DNA of 43,246 bases, from positions 1 to 43,246 of the IMG/VR virus record IMGVR_UViG_3300031566_000112. The stretch is one strand, 5' to 3'. Positions 13,434 to 22,481 of the stretch are shown one piece after another. The position numbers and the translations under genes are program-made. Position 1 is the stretch's first letter. Each line of letters opens with the position of its first letter. The notes beneath the pieces were generated by a model. That model saw nothing but the letters and a program-made list of their open reading frames with translations. It searched no databases and had not been told where the DNA came from. The stretch is from a virus.

Positions 13434-14823
13434 CGCCATAAAATCAGGTGTCAGAGCGCTTGCCGGCACAATGCCAATGCAACGCTCAATCGGCCTTACG
13501 TCACTTTCTGATGCCAACTTTTGGAAATCCATTGGAAATTCGAATTTCGGCGGCGGAACAATGACCGGGGCCGGAACGTACGTCGGCCCGATGACAGGGC
13601 TTCGGGTTTCGGCGAATCTGGCTTGTATGCGGTTCGTCGCGAAAATGATGGCGGCGGTCCCGTGTCACGCTTACAAGCTTCGGAACAAAAAAAATCCCCA
13701 AGGCGGAAAAGACATTGCCGACCAACACCCGATAGACCAGGTTCTTTCGCTTTCCCCGTGTCCGGATATGACCGCATTCACGTGGCAAATCTCCAGAGTT
13801 CACAACCGCGCCACATTCGGAACGAGCTTTGACACGATAGATTTCAATGGGCGCGGTCAGGCAATTGCGCTCTGGCCGTCGATAAGCCCGAATGTCACGC
13901 CAATCCGTATCGATTCTCTTTCCCGGCTGACGGTTTTCGACGACATTTCCGGGCCGGGTTCGCTGGCATACGAAGTCACAAAAACATGGCCAAGGAATGC
14001 AATTGAGACATGGCCGGCGTCCAGAATACTGTCAATTCCGGGAGACACGACACTCAACGGCGTTGTCGGGATACCTGCAACCGATCTGATGAAACTCCGG
14101 TTCGGGATATATGAGGCTTTGCAACGGTGGGAGGCCGATTTTTTCGGGAAGGGGTATTCACCGTCGATGATCGGGACACTGCATTCGAATATCCCGCACG
14201 CGAAACGCGAGGAGATCGCGGAAAAGCAAAAAGAGGACTGGGCTGGCTTCAAGTCAAACCACCAGCTTTTTTTGACGTCGTACGGTCTTGATATCAAGCC
14301 TTTTGAGGCCCGCCTTGATCACGCAATGCTGGACAAGGAATACGCGACGGTGACCGAGGAAATCTGCGGTTTTTGGGGCATATCACCTGTACTTATCGGG
14401 CGCGTTGGCGGCGCGACATTCAACAACTCGGAACAATACTGGCTGCAGGCGCTGAAAGGCTGCCTTTTTCCATGGGCGGAAAACGACCGGCAGGCGTTTG
14501 ATTTCCGGCTTCTCAATCCGGCAGAGCGCCGGGCCGGGTATCGTACCGGCTATGATTTTTCTGCCATTGAGCAGGTTGACTCGGAGAGCATGGCGAAATT
14601 GATTCAGGCGCAATGGCTGGCCGGGGCGATCACGCCGAACGAGATAAGGGAGAGGCGCGGTCGGAATCCGCTCGAATCCGAAAACGCGGACAAGGGTCAT
14701 GTCCAAATGCAGATGCGACCGCTTGACGACGAACTTTCCGAAACTGAAAACTATGAGCCGGCGGATGATTCGCGGGATGAGGCCGAAAGTCGGATTGTCC
14801 ACCTGCTCGGGGATAAAAAATAA
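13420..14823 (+). CDS. portal protein, HK97 family
   Basis: The 467-residue protein matches HK97-type portals: SANLACMRFVAKMMAAVPCHAY near residues 62-84, LANLQ-type region replaced by TWQISRVHNRATFG near 120-135, then the helical clip/crown part with GYSPSMIGTL and ILIGRVGGATFNNSEQYWLQALKG-like sequence near 325-350. It forms the dodecameric DNA entry ring at one capsid vertex. AGGAGG lies four bases before the ATG. Followed directly by protease and capsid genes in the standard order. Confidence 0.9.
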   Translation: MWPIDAIKSGVRALAGTMPMQRSIGLTSLSDANFWKSIGNSNFGGGTMTGAGTYVGPMTGLRVSANLACMRFVAKMMAAVPCHAYKLRNKKNPQGGKDIADQHPIDQVLSLSPCPDMTAFTWQISRVHNRATFGTSFDTIDFNGRGQAIALWPSISPNVTPIRIDSLSRLTVFDDISGPGSLAYEVTKTWPRNAIETWPASRILSIPGDTTLNGVVGIPATDLMKLRFGIYEALQRWEADFFGKGYSPSMIGTLHSNIPHAKREEIAEKQKEDWAGFKSNHQLFLTSYGLDIKPFEARLDHAMLDKEYATVTEEICGFWGISPVLIGRVGGATFNNSEQYWLQALKGCLFPWAENDRQAFDFRLLNPAERRAGYRTGYDFSAIEQVDSESMAKLIQAQWLAGAITPNEIRERRGRNPLESENADKGHVQMQMRPLDDELSETENYEPADDSRDEAESRIVHLLGDKK

Positions 14824-15446
14824 TGGCAATCGAACTACAAACGCGATTTATACCGTTTTCACAATCAGATTTGAAAATTGAGACGAAACAGGATGCGCAA
14901 ATATTGAGGGGGTACGCCGCGAAATTCGACACGATGAGCGGGGAACTTTTTCGGCATACATCCGGTATTCGCGAAACTATTCGAAAAGGATTTTTCAAAA
15001 ACGCGTTAAACCAACCCGGACAGATTTTCGCTCTTTTCAATCATGACGACAATTTTGTTCTGGGGGAGCGCAACGCCGGAACACTTCGAATAGATGAGGA
15101 CGCAATCGGTTTGCCGTTCGAAATCTCGCTTTCCGATTCTCGGGCCGTTCGTGACTATGTTGTCACTCCGATTATGCGTGGCGAGTTGGCCGGATGTTCG
15201 TTTCGTGCGATGGTCGACATGGAGCTTGTGGAGTATGACCGAAAAGCGGATGTTTTTCACATGATGCCAGGTGCGGCAACGCTGATGGCGGACGTCGGTC
15301 CGGTCACATTCCCGGCATATCCGGATACGGAAGTTGCGGCTCGGTCGATTGAATTCTTTATTCAACGCAAGCGGGTCAAAAATATAACAAGAAAAGACAG
15401 AGAACAATTTCAACTTATGAAATCGAAATACGGGAGGATAGAGTAA
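14823..15446 (+). CDS. prohead maturation protease (HK97 gp4-like)
   Basis: The 207-residue protein has the herpesvirus-assemblin-like U35 pattern. A catalytic His lies in ALFNHDDNFVLG near residue 72 and the Ser in LAGCSFRAM near 125, with DVGPVTFPAYPDTEV near 155-170 closing the core. It cuts the N-terminal delta domain from capsid subunits during head maturation. Start and stop each overlap the neighbouring genes by one base. Confidence 0.88.
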   Translation: MAIELQTRFIPFSQSDLKIETKQDAQILRGYAAKFDTMSGELFRHTSGIRETIRKGFFKNALNQPGQIFALFNHDDNFVLGERNAGTLRIDEDAIGLPFEISLSDSRAVRDYVVTPIMRGELAGCSFRAMVDMELVEYDRKADVFHMMPGAATLMADVGPVTFPAYPDTEVAARSIEFFIQRKRVKNITRKDREQFQLMKSKYGRIE

Positions 15447-16888
15447 TGGGACTGAAAGAACAGATCGATGCGATCAATGTCAAAATCACGGATGCGGAAA
15501 CCGCGTACGGCGAACTTCTCGAAACGCTTCCCGACGAATTCGGGGAGGGTCCGGGCCAGCGGACAGAAAAAATGGAGGCGGAGCGGAAAGCCAGATTCGA
15601 CACGTTGGACAAGCTGTGCAAGCGTGAATCCAGCATGAAAGCGGCGTATCAGGACGAGCTTGAATACCGGACGCGAAAAGCCGAGGCGGAAGCCGTCCGA
15701 GGTGTTTCCGGAGGCCAGACACGGGAGTCTGTAACAGGGAGCGGCGCATCTGTCGAAGACAAACCGATCTATGCCGATCCGGATGTCGGTATCGGCCAAC
15801 AGCTTCGGGATATCGCGATCCGGGGAAGAAACGGGCGGGATGTCTCCAAGGATGCGTTCCAGAGATCATGCAGCCGACTTGAAAAGGCGGAAAATCGCCG
15901 GATTCATCTCATGTCACGTGCCGACACCATGACCCAGATGGAAAAAGTCCCCTCGCTTGGCGGGATTTTCCTTGAAATCGAACGCTCCCAAGACGTTCTT
16001 GAAATCGGATACAACAACTCCGAACTTGCCAAGCGTTGCACGCGTCGCAGAATGTCGGCAATAACAGGACGGCAGGAGATATATGGTCTTCAGGGAAATC
16101 TTTCACGTGCAGACGGAGTTCGAAACGGTTCGGTGAAATGGGTCCCGATTGACGAACTGGAAGAGATCATCCGGAGTCAGGTCAGATATGAAAACAAGCT
16201 GACAATCCAAACGACGAAAGTGGCAGCGGGATACAACGCCTCGAGGGAGATCGTGGATGATGTCCCGTTTCTTACCGGCGAAATCAACGATCTTTTCAAA
16301 AAAGAATGGGCGTTTTCCCTGCAAAGCTATATTTGGGAGGGGGCGGGCGGGAAGGAGCCGATGGTTGGCGTCAAAAACGCCAAGGCCGCGTACACCCAAC
16401 CAAAAACGGCAACGCAGGGAGCCGGAACAGTCGTGTGGGAAAATATCATTCAAATGTACATGCACATGTACGGCGGCGGATACAAAAACGCGTTTTGGGC
16501 GAAATCGAAATGGCTTGAACAACAGCTAATCGAACTTCAGATTGACACCGGGGATTCAAATGTTCTGATCATGGCCTACAAGAAAGGCGAAAACCCGGAA
16601 ATGCCAAGCATTCTTTACGGTCACGAGGCCGTGACGATCGAACAGGCGGATGTCCCGGGAACAGTTGGAGACATCGCGTTTCTCGATCTTTCCCAGTACA
16701 TTATCACAGACAAGGGATCGATGACGGCGGCATCATCCGTAGAAGTCGAATTTTGGTCAGATCAATGGGCGTTTAAATTCACCGTCGAAATAGATGGCCA
16801 GTCACGCGTGATTGACCAGATTACGCCCTACAAGGCACCATCCGGCGAAGTGGAATCACCGTTCGTGTTTCTCGCGACGCGCGCATAA
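15446..16888 (+). CDS. major capsid protein, HK97 fold
   Basis: The 480-residue product is a long HK97-type capsid precursor. Residues 1-100 are charged and helical (coiled-coil delta domain, the scaffold part); the mature shell part begins after a linker near 110-140. Typical features are VPIDELEEIIRSQVRYENKL-like E-loop/spine segment near 235, then EWAFSLQSYIWEGAGGKEPMVGV near 285-310 and the P-domain/A-domain later, ending APSGEVESPFVFLATRA. It follows the protease as in HK97. Confidence 0.9.
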   Translation: MGLKEQIDAINVKITDAETAYGELLETLPDEFGEGPGQRTEKMEAERKARFDTLDKLCKRESSMKAAYQDELEYRTRKAEAEAVRGVSGGQTRESVTGSGASVEDKPIYADPDVGIGQQLRDIAIRGRNGRDVSKDAFQRSCSRLEKAENRRIHLMSRADTMTQMEKVPSLGGIFLEIERSQDVLEIGYNNSELAKRCTRRRMSAITGRQEIYGLQGNLSRADGVRNGSVKWVPIDELEEIIRSQVRYENKLTIQTTKVAAGYNASREIVDDVPFLTGEINDLFKKEWAFSLQSYIWEGAGGKEPMVGVKNAKAAYTQPKTATQGAGTVVWENIIQMYMHMYGGGYKNAFWAKSKWLEQQLIELQIDTGDSNVLIMAYKKGENPEMPSILYGHEAVTIEQADVPGTVGDIAFLDLSQYIITDKGSMTAASSVEVEFWSDQWAFKFTVEIDGQSRVIDQITPYKAPSGEVESPFVFLATRA

Positions 16889-16899
16889 GGAGGCAAGAA

Positions 16900-17394
16900 A
16901 TGTCGAAAGATCATTGGGCTTTGCCCGAAAACACTGAAAAAGTTGCATGTGTTCCGAATCAGACAGGAGCGGCTATCGGAGCCGGAGTTTACGTCGGAAT
17001 GGCAAACGTCCGGAAAATGTTTGCCGTCATCGATTTTACTTACGGCGCGGATGTTGATTGTGTCGTCACTGTCCTTCAGGCCCCGCTTGTGGATGGTGTC
17101 AATCCTGTCACAATGACGAAGAAACTACCCATGTGGGCAAGCACTGACACAACTGCCAGTTCCGTGATCCCGGAAATTGCCCCCGCAGCATCGTACACTT
17201 TCGATGCCGGGGCAGGGAAAAACCAGACGCTCATCATTCAGATCGAGCCGATTGACATGGATGAACCGATTGGCGCGGCTGACGTGAACAACGCGGTTAC
17301 GATCAATATCGGCAACTCGGACGCGGCAAACATCATCAGCGTGGACTTCTACGTGATTCCGCGTGTTTTCAAGACTTCCCTTCTGGTGGACTGA
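16900..17394 (+). CDS. probable head decoration or capsid-linked protein (164 aa)
   Basis: AGGAGG precedes the ATG. The protein is beta-rich and Ala/Val/Thr-rich with no charge clusters, as in head-stabilising and decoration proteins encoded right after the capsid gene. No family motif is recognised. Assignment rests on position and composition. Confidence 0.45.
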   Translation: MSKDHWALPENTEKVACVPNQTGAAIGAGVYVGMANVRKMFAVIDFTYGADVDCVVTVLQAPLVDGVNPVTMTKKLPMWASTDTTASSVIPEIAPAASYTFDAGAGKNQTLIIQIEPIDMDEPIGAADVNNAVTINIGNSDAANIISVDFYVIPRVFKTSLLVD

Positions 17395-17681
17395 TGCGGG
17401 TAAAAATAATTAAAGACGTGCCGGGCTATAGGACCGGCACATCATACTCTGTTTCCGACGATCTGGCGTGTCACCTTGTGGCCGATTGTGTTGCAGAGGG
17501 AGAAACTCGGGAAAGCCATGCTGCCATACTCCGAGCCATTGAAAAAAGGCTGTCCGACTTGCGCGGCGAATCGGTTACGGAGCGATTCGTTGACATGGCT
17601 GGATTCGTCAATGAATCGGGCGGTCCGGAATCAAAATCCCAGAAAAGAAAGACGAAAAAAACACGGAAAAATAAGACATGA
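17394..17681 (+). CDS. small protein with basic tail (95 aa)
   Basis: Start overlaps the previous stop (TGATG). The N-terminus (MRVKIIKDVPGYRTGTSY.VSDDLA) resembles short beta-barrel-like phage proteins with a G-tolerant turn; the C-terminal 18 residues are mostly Lys, Arg and Thr, suggesting contact with DNA or RNA. No family assigned. Confidence 0.5.
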   Translation: MRVKIIKDVPGYRTGTSYSVSDDLACHLVADCVAEGETRESHAAILRAIEKRLSDLRGESVTERFVDMAGFVNESGGPESKSQKRKTKKTRKNKT

Positions 17682-18145
17682 AAAGATTATGCATATCATT
17701 GATACTGTCTGCGGTTTTTTCGCTTTCGGCATGGTGCCAGACTGCGACCGTTACCGCGCTGACACAGATTCACACAACTACCGTTTTTGTCGAATGGGTG
17801 GCGGACGCGTCCGGTGATGTGTCCGTAACGATTGACGCGACAACGACCGGACTTGATCTTACGAAACCGCTTTACGGGCTGTCGTGCGTCAATGCCGAGA
17901 CGGTTCCGGGAATTCCAGCGCCTTCCGCCCTCTATGATGTCGTGATCACAGACAAACACGGGTACGATATTTTCGGGGTCAATTTGATCGACAGGTCTGC
18001 CACGATTGCCGAGGTTTCGTCTCCGGAGTTTGTTGCCCGTACGGGGTTCATTTACGGCGGTTTCCCGATCAGGAACACATGGACCGTGACAATTTCAAAC
18101 GCCGGAAACGGCGGGGCCGGGTTATTGGAGATCGTATTCAAATGA
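17678..18145 (+). CDS. secreted-type beta-sandwich protein (155 aa)
   Basis: The first 20 residues are a Sec signal peptide (MKRLC, then a hydrophobic run, then SAWCQ), with cleavage likely after residue 19 or 20. The mature part is strand-rich (TVFVEWVADASGDVSVTI and onward) and reads like a surface beta-sandwich. The Cys in SAWC has Trp before it, so a lipobox is unlikely. Export signals are unusual for a gene in a head operon. It overlaps the next gene (ATGA), which also has a signal peptide. Confidence 0.6.
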   Translation: MKRLCISLILSAVFSLSAWCQTATVTALTQIHTTTVFVEWVADASGDVSVTIDATTTGLDLTKPLYGLSCVNAETVPGIPAPSALYDVVITDKHGYDIFGVNLIDRSATIAEVSSPEFVARTGFIYGGFPIRNTWTVTISNAGNGGAGLLEIVFK

Positions 18146-19431
18146 AAAAAATTATCATACTCGCACTCGTTTTTCTGGTTTTCCCCATCATTTCAAACGC
18201 CCAGTGGTGGTATGCCGGGGGTGGGACCGGTGGCGGCGGAGACATGCTCGAATCCGTATACGATCCTGCAGGCGGCGCGGCACAGGTTGCGTTTGCAACG
18301 GACCTTCCGGAGGCTTCCACCGCCGCCGGCCAAATGCTTTTCGGTGACGCTTCCGGCGGTTATGATCATTCCGAGACATCAGAGTTATTTTGGAATGATA
18401 CCAGCAAATTTTTATCAATCGGTGCGATTCCGTCAACTACAGGAACAATCAGGCTTGCAAACGCGGCAAGAATAGCTTGGAGAAACGCAGCAAACAGTTC
18501 AAACGGGCATATGCTTTTCGACGGAAATTTTGATTTCGGGTTTTATGTCGGCGGGTCAAGAGTTTGTAATTTCGGCTCAAATTCTGACAGTTATTTCAAT
18601 ACATTCGGTGGTAATTTTGGTATTGGTACAACAACACCTGACACTAAACTTCATGTAGTAGATGCTACAGGAGCGCAACAAACATGGAGCCATACAGAGG
18701 GAAACATTGAAAGCACTTGGACAACCGGAAGCGATGGTGTGACAACGCTTGTGACAAGTGGGAATGTTTTCAATATTGGTGGAGTGGACAACGCAAAGGC
18801 AGCGTTTGGTGCCGGGTCCGACATGTCCGCATATTACGACGGGACAAGCGGGTATATCAAGACAGACGATGTGGCCGCATCAGATTTACACATAACGACT
18901 GGTACAGCTAAAACAGTTGTGTATGACACGCCTGTATACGAAGACCTGAATTTTGATCCGGAAAACGGTGGTGCGGCTGCGACAAGGCCGGCAAGCGTCA
19001 CGATTAACAACGTTTTTCATTCAGAGTTTGCAAGCACCAACAACCAGCTTTGCGGGTCTTCGGCAGAGCTTCCGCACAAATATAAGTTGTCAACGGATTT
19101 GACGCCGCATATCCACATTTTCCTGAAATCCGGGGAAAGCGTTGGAACAACCGGCGTGACGTTTACATATTACTGGGAATTGAGGCAGTCAACCGGGACA
19201 ACGAGCGGGAGCCTTACACTTTCCGCAACATCCGCGGAGTTGGGGACAACGGCGGGCGGAAACAAATTCACGATTTCAGGAACCGCGTTTGCCGGAGCAG
19301 CAGAGCTTGACGGCCAGCTTGCAATTACGATTGCAAGAACGGCAGGGAACGCCGGGGACGTTGTGATGACGTCTTATGGCGTTCATTATCAAGTTGATAC
19401 GCCTGGGAGCCGGACATCAACGACAAAATAG
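18142..19431 (+). CDS. secreted-type fibre-like protein (429 aa)
   Basis: Start placed at 18142 in the previous stop (ATGA). Residues 1-20 form a signal peptide ending NAQ. A Gly-rich linker follows, then a fibre-like region with GIGTTTPDTKLHV near residue 155-170, a motif common in tail fibres and trimeric adhesins, and a C-terminal beta domain (HIHIFLKSGESVGTTGVTF). It could be a spike displayed on the cell or virion, or an exported receptor-blocking factor. The signal peptide is the odd feature for a virion protein. Confidence 0.6.
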   Translation: MKKIIILALVFLVFPIISNAQWWYAGGGTGGGGDMLESVYDPAGGAAQVAFATDLPEASTAAGQMLFGDASGGYDHSETSELFWNDTSKFLSIGAIPSTTGTIRLANAARIAWRNAANSSNGHMLFDGNFDFGFYVGGSRVCNFGSNSDSYFNTFGGNFGIGTTTPDTKLHVVDATGAQQTWSHTEGNIESTWTTGSDGVTTLVTSGNVFNIGGVDNAKAAFGAGSDMSAYYDGTSGYIKTDDVAASDLHITTGTAKTVVYDTPVYEDLNFDPENGGAAATRPASVTINNVFHSEFASTNNQLCGSSAELPHKYKLSTDLTPHIHIFLKSGESVGTTGVTFTYYWELRQSTGTTSGSLTLSATSAELGTTAGGNKFTISGTAFAGAAELDGQLAITIARTAGNAGDVVMTSYGVHYQVDTPGSRTSTTK

Positions 19432-19442
19432 GAGTATTATAA

Positions 19443-19703
19443 ATGGATATTGTCGGATACATAAACACACAGGAACCGGTGCTAAGCTGGCCCCCTGAAA
19501 AGAAATTGAAACTTCTCGAAAGATTTTGCAGGGCGCGGGGTTATCGGGATACAGTTGACGGCGCACCGAATCCCGTTACCAGAAAAGAATTCATGAACGC
19601 GGATATCGAAAATTACATCAAGACAATGTTCGTTTCCGACGCGAGGGAAGAGGCGAAGGCCGTCATGATTATTGAAGACATTGATTTTGGGATCATGCCT
19701 TAA
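19443..19703 (+). CDS. hypothetical protein (86 aa)
   Basis: AGGAG lies before the ATG. Unrecognised, mixed charged, helical (KLKLLERFCRARGY near residues 20-33). TAA of this gene is followed at once by the next ATG. Location between fibre-like and connector genes suggests a minor late role. Confidence 0.5.
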   Translation: MDIVGYINTQEPVLSWPPEKKLKLLERFCRARGYRDTVDGAPNPVTRKEFMNADIENYIKTMFVSDAREEAKAVMIIEDIDFGIMP

Positions 19704-20060
19704 ATGGACGCCAAAACAATCATGTATTTCGTCCTTGCCGGAATAACAATTATCGGCGCTGTCGTTGCGTTTTCGAAGCAATTCTCGAAAATAGACGACC
19801 TCGGAAAGGGACAGACAAAAATCATGAACCTGCTCTATCCGAGTGATGGGAAGGCCCGATTCCAGAACGTTGAGGATTGCAAATTTTGCCGAAAGGAATG
19901 CAAGGACGAAATTTGTGACTACATGACGAAAGAGATGAAACGATTTGAAACGGGATTTTTAAGGTTTCATTCTCGGCTTGACGACTTCCGGGACGACCTA
20001 AAAGACCTTAATTCGGAAGTCCAAAAAATAAACGTTTGGATGCCGGAGCGGAACAAATGA
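19704..20060 (+). CDS. membrane-anchored coiled-coil protein, lysis candidate (118 aa)
   Basis: Residues 6-23 form one membrane segment, followed by a helical, charged body with a CKFCRKECKDEIC cluster and coiled-coil stretch (residues 75-110). N-terminal anchor plus coiled coil is the plan of inner-membrane spanins and some holins, but no family match is certain. It opens a run of small membrane proteins. Confidence 0.45.
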   Translation: MDAKTIMYFVLAGITIIGAVVAFSKQFSKIDDLGKGQTKIMNLLYPSDGKARFQNVEDCKFCRKECKDEICDYMTKEMKRFETGFLRFHSRLDDFRDDLKDLNSEVQKINVWMPERNK

Positions 20061-20197
20061 GGCAGGACGTGAGGGATTGGATATGGATAGGCTGCCTGTC
20101 GGTTATAGTCGCGCTTCGATTTGCAAAGTGGTATTGTGATTATAAATGGTTTTCGTATTTGAAAAAAAGAATGGATAAGATGGAGAAAAACAAATGA
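20057..20197 (+). CDS. tiny membrane protein (46 aa)
   Basis: ATG overlaps the previous stop (ATGA). One hydrophobic segment (WIWIGCLSVIVALRFA) and a basic tail. Could be a small holin or antiholin, but evidence is only size and hydrophobicity. Confidence 0.45.
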   Translation: MRQDVRDWIWIGCLSVIVALRFAKWYCDYKWFSYLKKRMDKMEKNK

Positions 20198-20430
20198 GAA
20201 ATTTCGGGTGCCTTCCCCCAACAATTTTTATGCTGATTGTCGCATTTTTAATAATTTTCCCGTTTGGGATTTTCGCAAAATCAAATATTGGATTCCAATC
20301 GCCTGCAGGCGAATTGTGCTCCATAACACAAATCAAACCTGTGGCAAGCACACTTCCGAAACCGCACTCGGACACTCTGAGGACAAACCCTCCGGGTCCC
20401 GCATATCCGAAACCGGCGACCGTGAAATGA
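20194..20430 (+). CDS. membrane protein with proline-rich tail (78 aa)
   Basis: Residues 9-28 form a membrane segment; the tail is rich in Pro, Thr and Lys (PKPHSDTLRTNPPGP). A short N-terminal anchor with a proline-rich periplasmic tail recalls outer-membrane spanins, but no lipobox is present. Overlaps both neighbours by ATGA. Confidence 0.45.
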   Translation: MRNFGCLPPTIFMLIVAFLIIFPFGIFAKSNIGFQSPAGELCSITQIKPVASTLPKPHSDTLRTNPPGPAYPKPATVK

Positions 20431-20573
20431 GAAACACATCAAATCGGTTATCGAGGTTCCTCGAAGAGGGCTTTCCATGTTTCGGAATAGAGCCAAGAAT
20501 CCCGAAATGGGCAAGAAATTATGACCACGACGGAAACCTTGTAATTTACAACTGGCTCGGATTGGACGAATGA
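20427..20573 (+). CDS. small soluble protein (48 aa)
   Basis: Begins in the preceding stop (ATGA) and ends in the next start (ATGA). The frame is open upstream to 20208, but that part overlaps the membrane gene and lacks a ribosome site. No family recognised; ends in LVIYNWLGLDE. Confidence 0.45.
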   Translation: MRNTSNRLSRFLEEGFPCFGIEPRIPKWARNYDHDGNLVIYNWLGLDE

Positions 20574-21367
20574 GATCGATTAGCCAAACCATAACCGGGT
20601 CCGATCAGACGCCGGTACTCATTGGGAATCTTAAACAGTGGCTTTTCATGAGCAGCGGACAGACGCATCTTGACGACCGGCTTTCGATTGCTCTTGCGGC
20701 TGCGATTGATGCCATAGAACAGTCTGCAAACCTGAAAATATGTCGCCGGCGCATACTGTGGAAGCCGGAAATTTTCGGGTACCATCCCAGGCGATGCGAC
20801 GACAGAGAAATGATTCTGCCGTTCGGGAACAACACGAACGCGGAAATCAAATATCTTGACCATGATTTGAATTGGCAGGTGTTCGCGGACACAGAATGGC
20901 GGATCGAGGAAAACGAGGGCACGAATTTTTCGATTGTCCTTGAACCAGAATCCGAATGGCCGGACGTGACAAGCGCAGATGAGTGGCCAATTCAAATCCG
21001 ATTTGATTGCGGGTGGTTGACCGGGCAAGTTTGGGAGGCCGGAACGGTCTACTCGGTCGGAGACGTGGTAATACCGACGATAATTCGTAGGATAGCAAAC
21101 GGCATGGTTTACACTTGCAAAACCGGAGGGACATCCGGAGCGACGGAACCGACACTCACAACGGAGATCGGTGCAACGACGGCGGATGGTCCGGACACAC
21201 TCGTCTGGGAATGCACCGGCCAAAACGTGCCAATGGACATTTTCGCGGCCCTGTGCGTGTTTGCATCCGATCTGACGAAAAACGAGGCCCTATTTCTTGA
21301 ATATCCGAACATGAACAGGCTGCCGTATTTTGACGGTGTAATCGCGAACAGGGAGCTGCACTGGTGA
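20570..21367 (+). CDS. head-tail connector (gp6-like) with inserted binding domain
   Basis: The N-terminus reads like the HK97 gp6/Phage_connect fold (TPVLIGNLKQWL..DDRLSIALAAAIDAIEQSANLKI). Between residues about 150 and 218 lies a separate unit, VWEAGTVYSVGDVVI ... GMVYTCKTGGTSGATEP ... DGPDTLVWEC, which fits a carbohydrate-binding (CBM5/12-like) module. The connector sequence resumes with DIFAALCVFASDL. The insertion would add a surface domain at the neck. The pattern is seen directly; the sugar-binding role is inferred. Confidence 0.65.
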   Translation: MRSISQTITGSDQTPVLIGNLKQWLFMSSGQTHLDDRLSIALAAAIDAIEQSANLKICRRRILWKPEIFGYHPRRCDDREMILPFGNNTNAEIKYLDHDLNWQVFADTEWRIEENEGTNFSIVLEPESEWPDVTSADEWPIQIRFDCGWLTGQVWEAGTVYSVGDVVIPTIIRRIANGMVYTCKTGGTSGATEPTLTTEIGATTADGPDTLVWECTGQNVPMDIFAALCVFASDLTKNEALFLEYPNMNRLPYFDGVIANRELHW

Positions 21368-21726
21368 TTCATTCTGACTACATATGGAAGGCCAGGTTTT
21401 ACCGAATCACGCCCACACAGCCGGGCGGACCCGGGACCGACATCGTGGACACAGAGACCGACATAATTCCGGAGATTTTTTGCAAGTGGGACATGGCTCG
21501 GTCGAAAGAGCAGTTTTCGGACGGGACGTTTTCGGCGCGGGACTACCCGAAAATCTGGTTTTTTTGGCCGGGATTCGGGTTCGATCTCAGGCAGGGCGAC
21601 CGGGTGGCGATAAATTACAACGACGTGGACCGGGTGATGATAATTTCCGGGGTGATATCGCCAAGCAGTCAGCAAGACCCATGGTGCGTTGAATGCCAGG
21701 AGGAGGTTGAGGTGGCCGCATGCTGA
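21364..21726 (+). CDS. head-tail adaptor/closure protein
   Basis: The 120-residue protein follows the connector and ends VIISGVISPSSQQDPWCVECQEE, the C-terminal pattern of gp7/SPP1-gp16-like head-closure proteins. It should seal the portal ring and accept the tail. ATGA overlap with the connector. Confidence 0.6.
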   Translation: MIHSDYIWKARFYRITPTQPGGPGTDIVDTETDIIPEIFCKWDMARSKEQFSDGTFSARDYPKIWFFWPGFGFDLRQGDRVAINYNDVDRVMIISGVISPSSQQDPWCVECQEEVEVAAC

Positions 21727-22022
21727 AACAAATCATCGCAGATATGCGCAATGCAAGAAAGATTCGGCCCATTTATGATTGGGAATCTCTGCAAGAATCT
21801 TGTGGATGGTGTTCGAATTTCAGGGCCACAAGCATCGGCCCGATGTGCGGAGTCGGTCTTGAAATTGGATGTGTGAAATGCGAACAATTTTCAATTCTGG
21901 ATTCGGGATATGGAAAATTTGAACCTTTCGCGTGGCCGGCATTCGTTGCGGATCTAAAAGGTATACGTGCTTATAGTTGGCATTATCCGCAAGACGGCAA
22001 TTTTATGGTGTTTGAAAAATGA
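21720..22022 (+). CDS. Cys-rich hypothetical protein (100 aa)
   Basis: Cys pairs in ESCGWCSNF, MCGVGLEIGCVKC suggest a zinc-binding or disulfide knuckle in residues 26-55. No family recognised. It lies within the neck gene cluster and overlaps both neighbours. Confidence 0.5.
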   Translation: MLKQIIADMRNARKIRPIYDWESLQESCGWCSNFRATSIGPMCGVGLEIGCVKCEQFSILDSGYGKFEPFAWPAFVADLKGIRAYSWHYPQDGNFMVFEK

Positions 22023-22468
22023 GCATCACAAACGATATTGAGGACCTGCTCACGGCATTCATGGCGGCGAATGGAACGTCTTGGCAAAGCATGTTGACCG
22101 GCGGTTTTTTCACGGAAGGGAACATACCGGCTTGCGCGGCTGAATCTCCGCCATACGGGGAATGGGCATGGACGACCGAAAAAGACATTCGAACGGCGCA
22201 AGAATTTATCGACAGGCACGAATTCCAAGTCCTTTTTTACGGTGATGACCGGCGCGAATTAAACTTAATACGGGACAAGTGCCTTGATTCAATGGACACG
22301 AGCTGGATTGACATCAAGGACATCGGATTCCGAATCGAAATAATGAAAAACAAGGACGCTCCGGGCTTCAAGGCCTTGCCAGGCGACAAGAAAGATCGAT
22401 TTTCAAAATACGTCGCGATGGCACAATTTTGGTTCAGAGCGCAAAAAACTTGCACGATAACAACTTAA
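22019..22468 (+). CDS. tail terminator-like protein (149 aa)
   Basis: Size, position between head closure and tail tube, and the layout (N-terminal SITNDIEDLLTAFM helix, central strands, FWFRAQKTCTITT end) match tail-completion/terminator proteins that cap the tube. No firm motif. Inferred mainly from order. Confidence 0.45.
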   Translation: MSITNDIEDLLTAFMAANGTSWQSMLTGGFFTEGNIPACAAESPPYGEWAWTTEKDIRTAQEFIDRHEFQVLFYGDDRRELNLIRDKCLDSMDTSWIDIKDIGFRIEIMKNKDAPGFKALPGDKKDRFSKYVAMAQFWFRAQKTCTITT

Positions 22469-22481
22469 CAGGAGGAATAAT

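Noticed and set aside
20208-20426. Upstream part of the frame that ends at 20573
   Set aside because: It overlaps the membrane protein gene in another frame with no ribosome site; the ATG at 20427 fits the ATGA pattern better.
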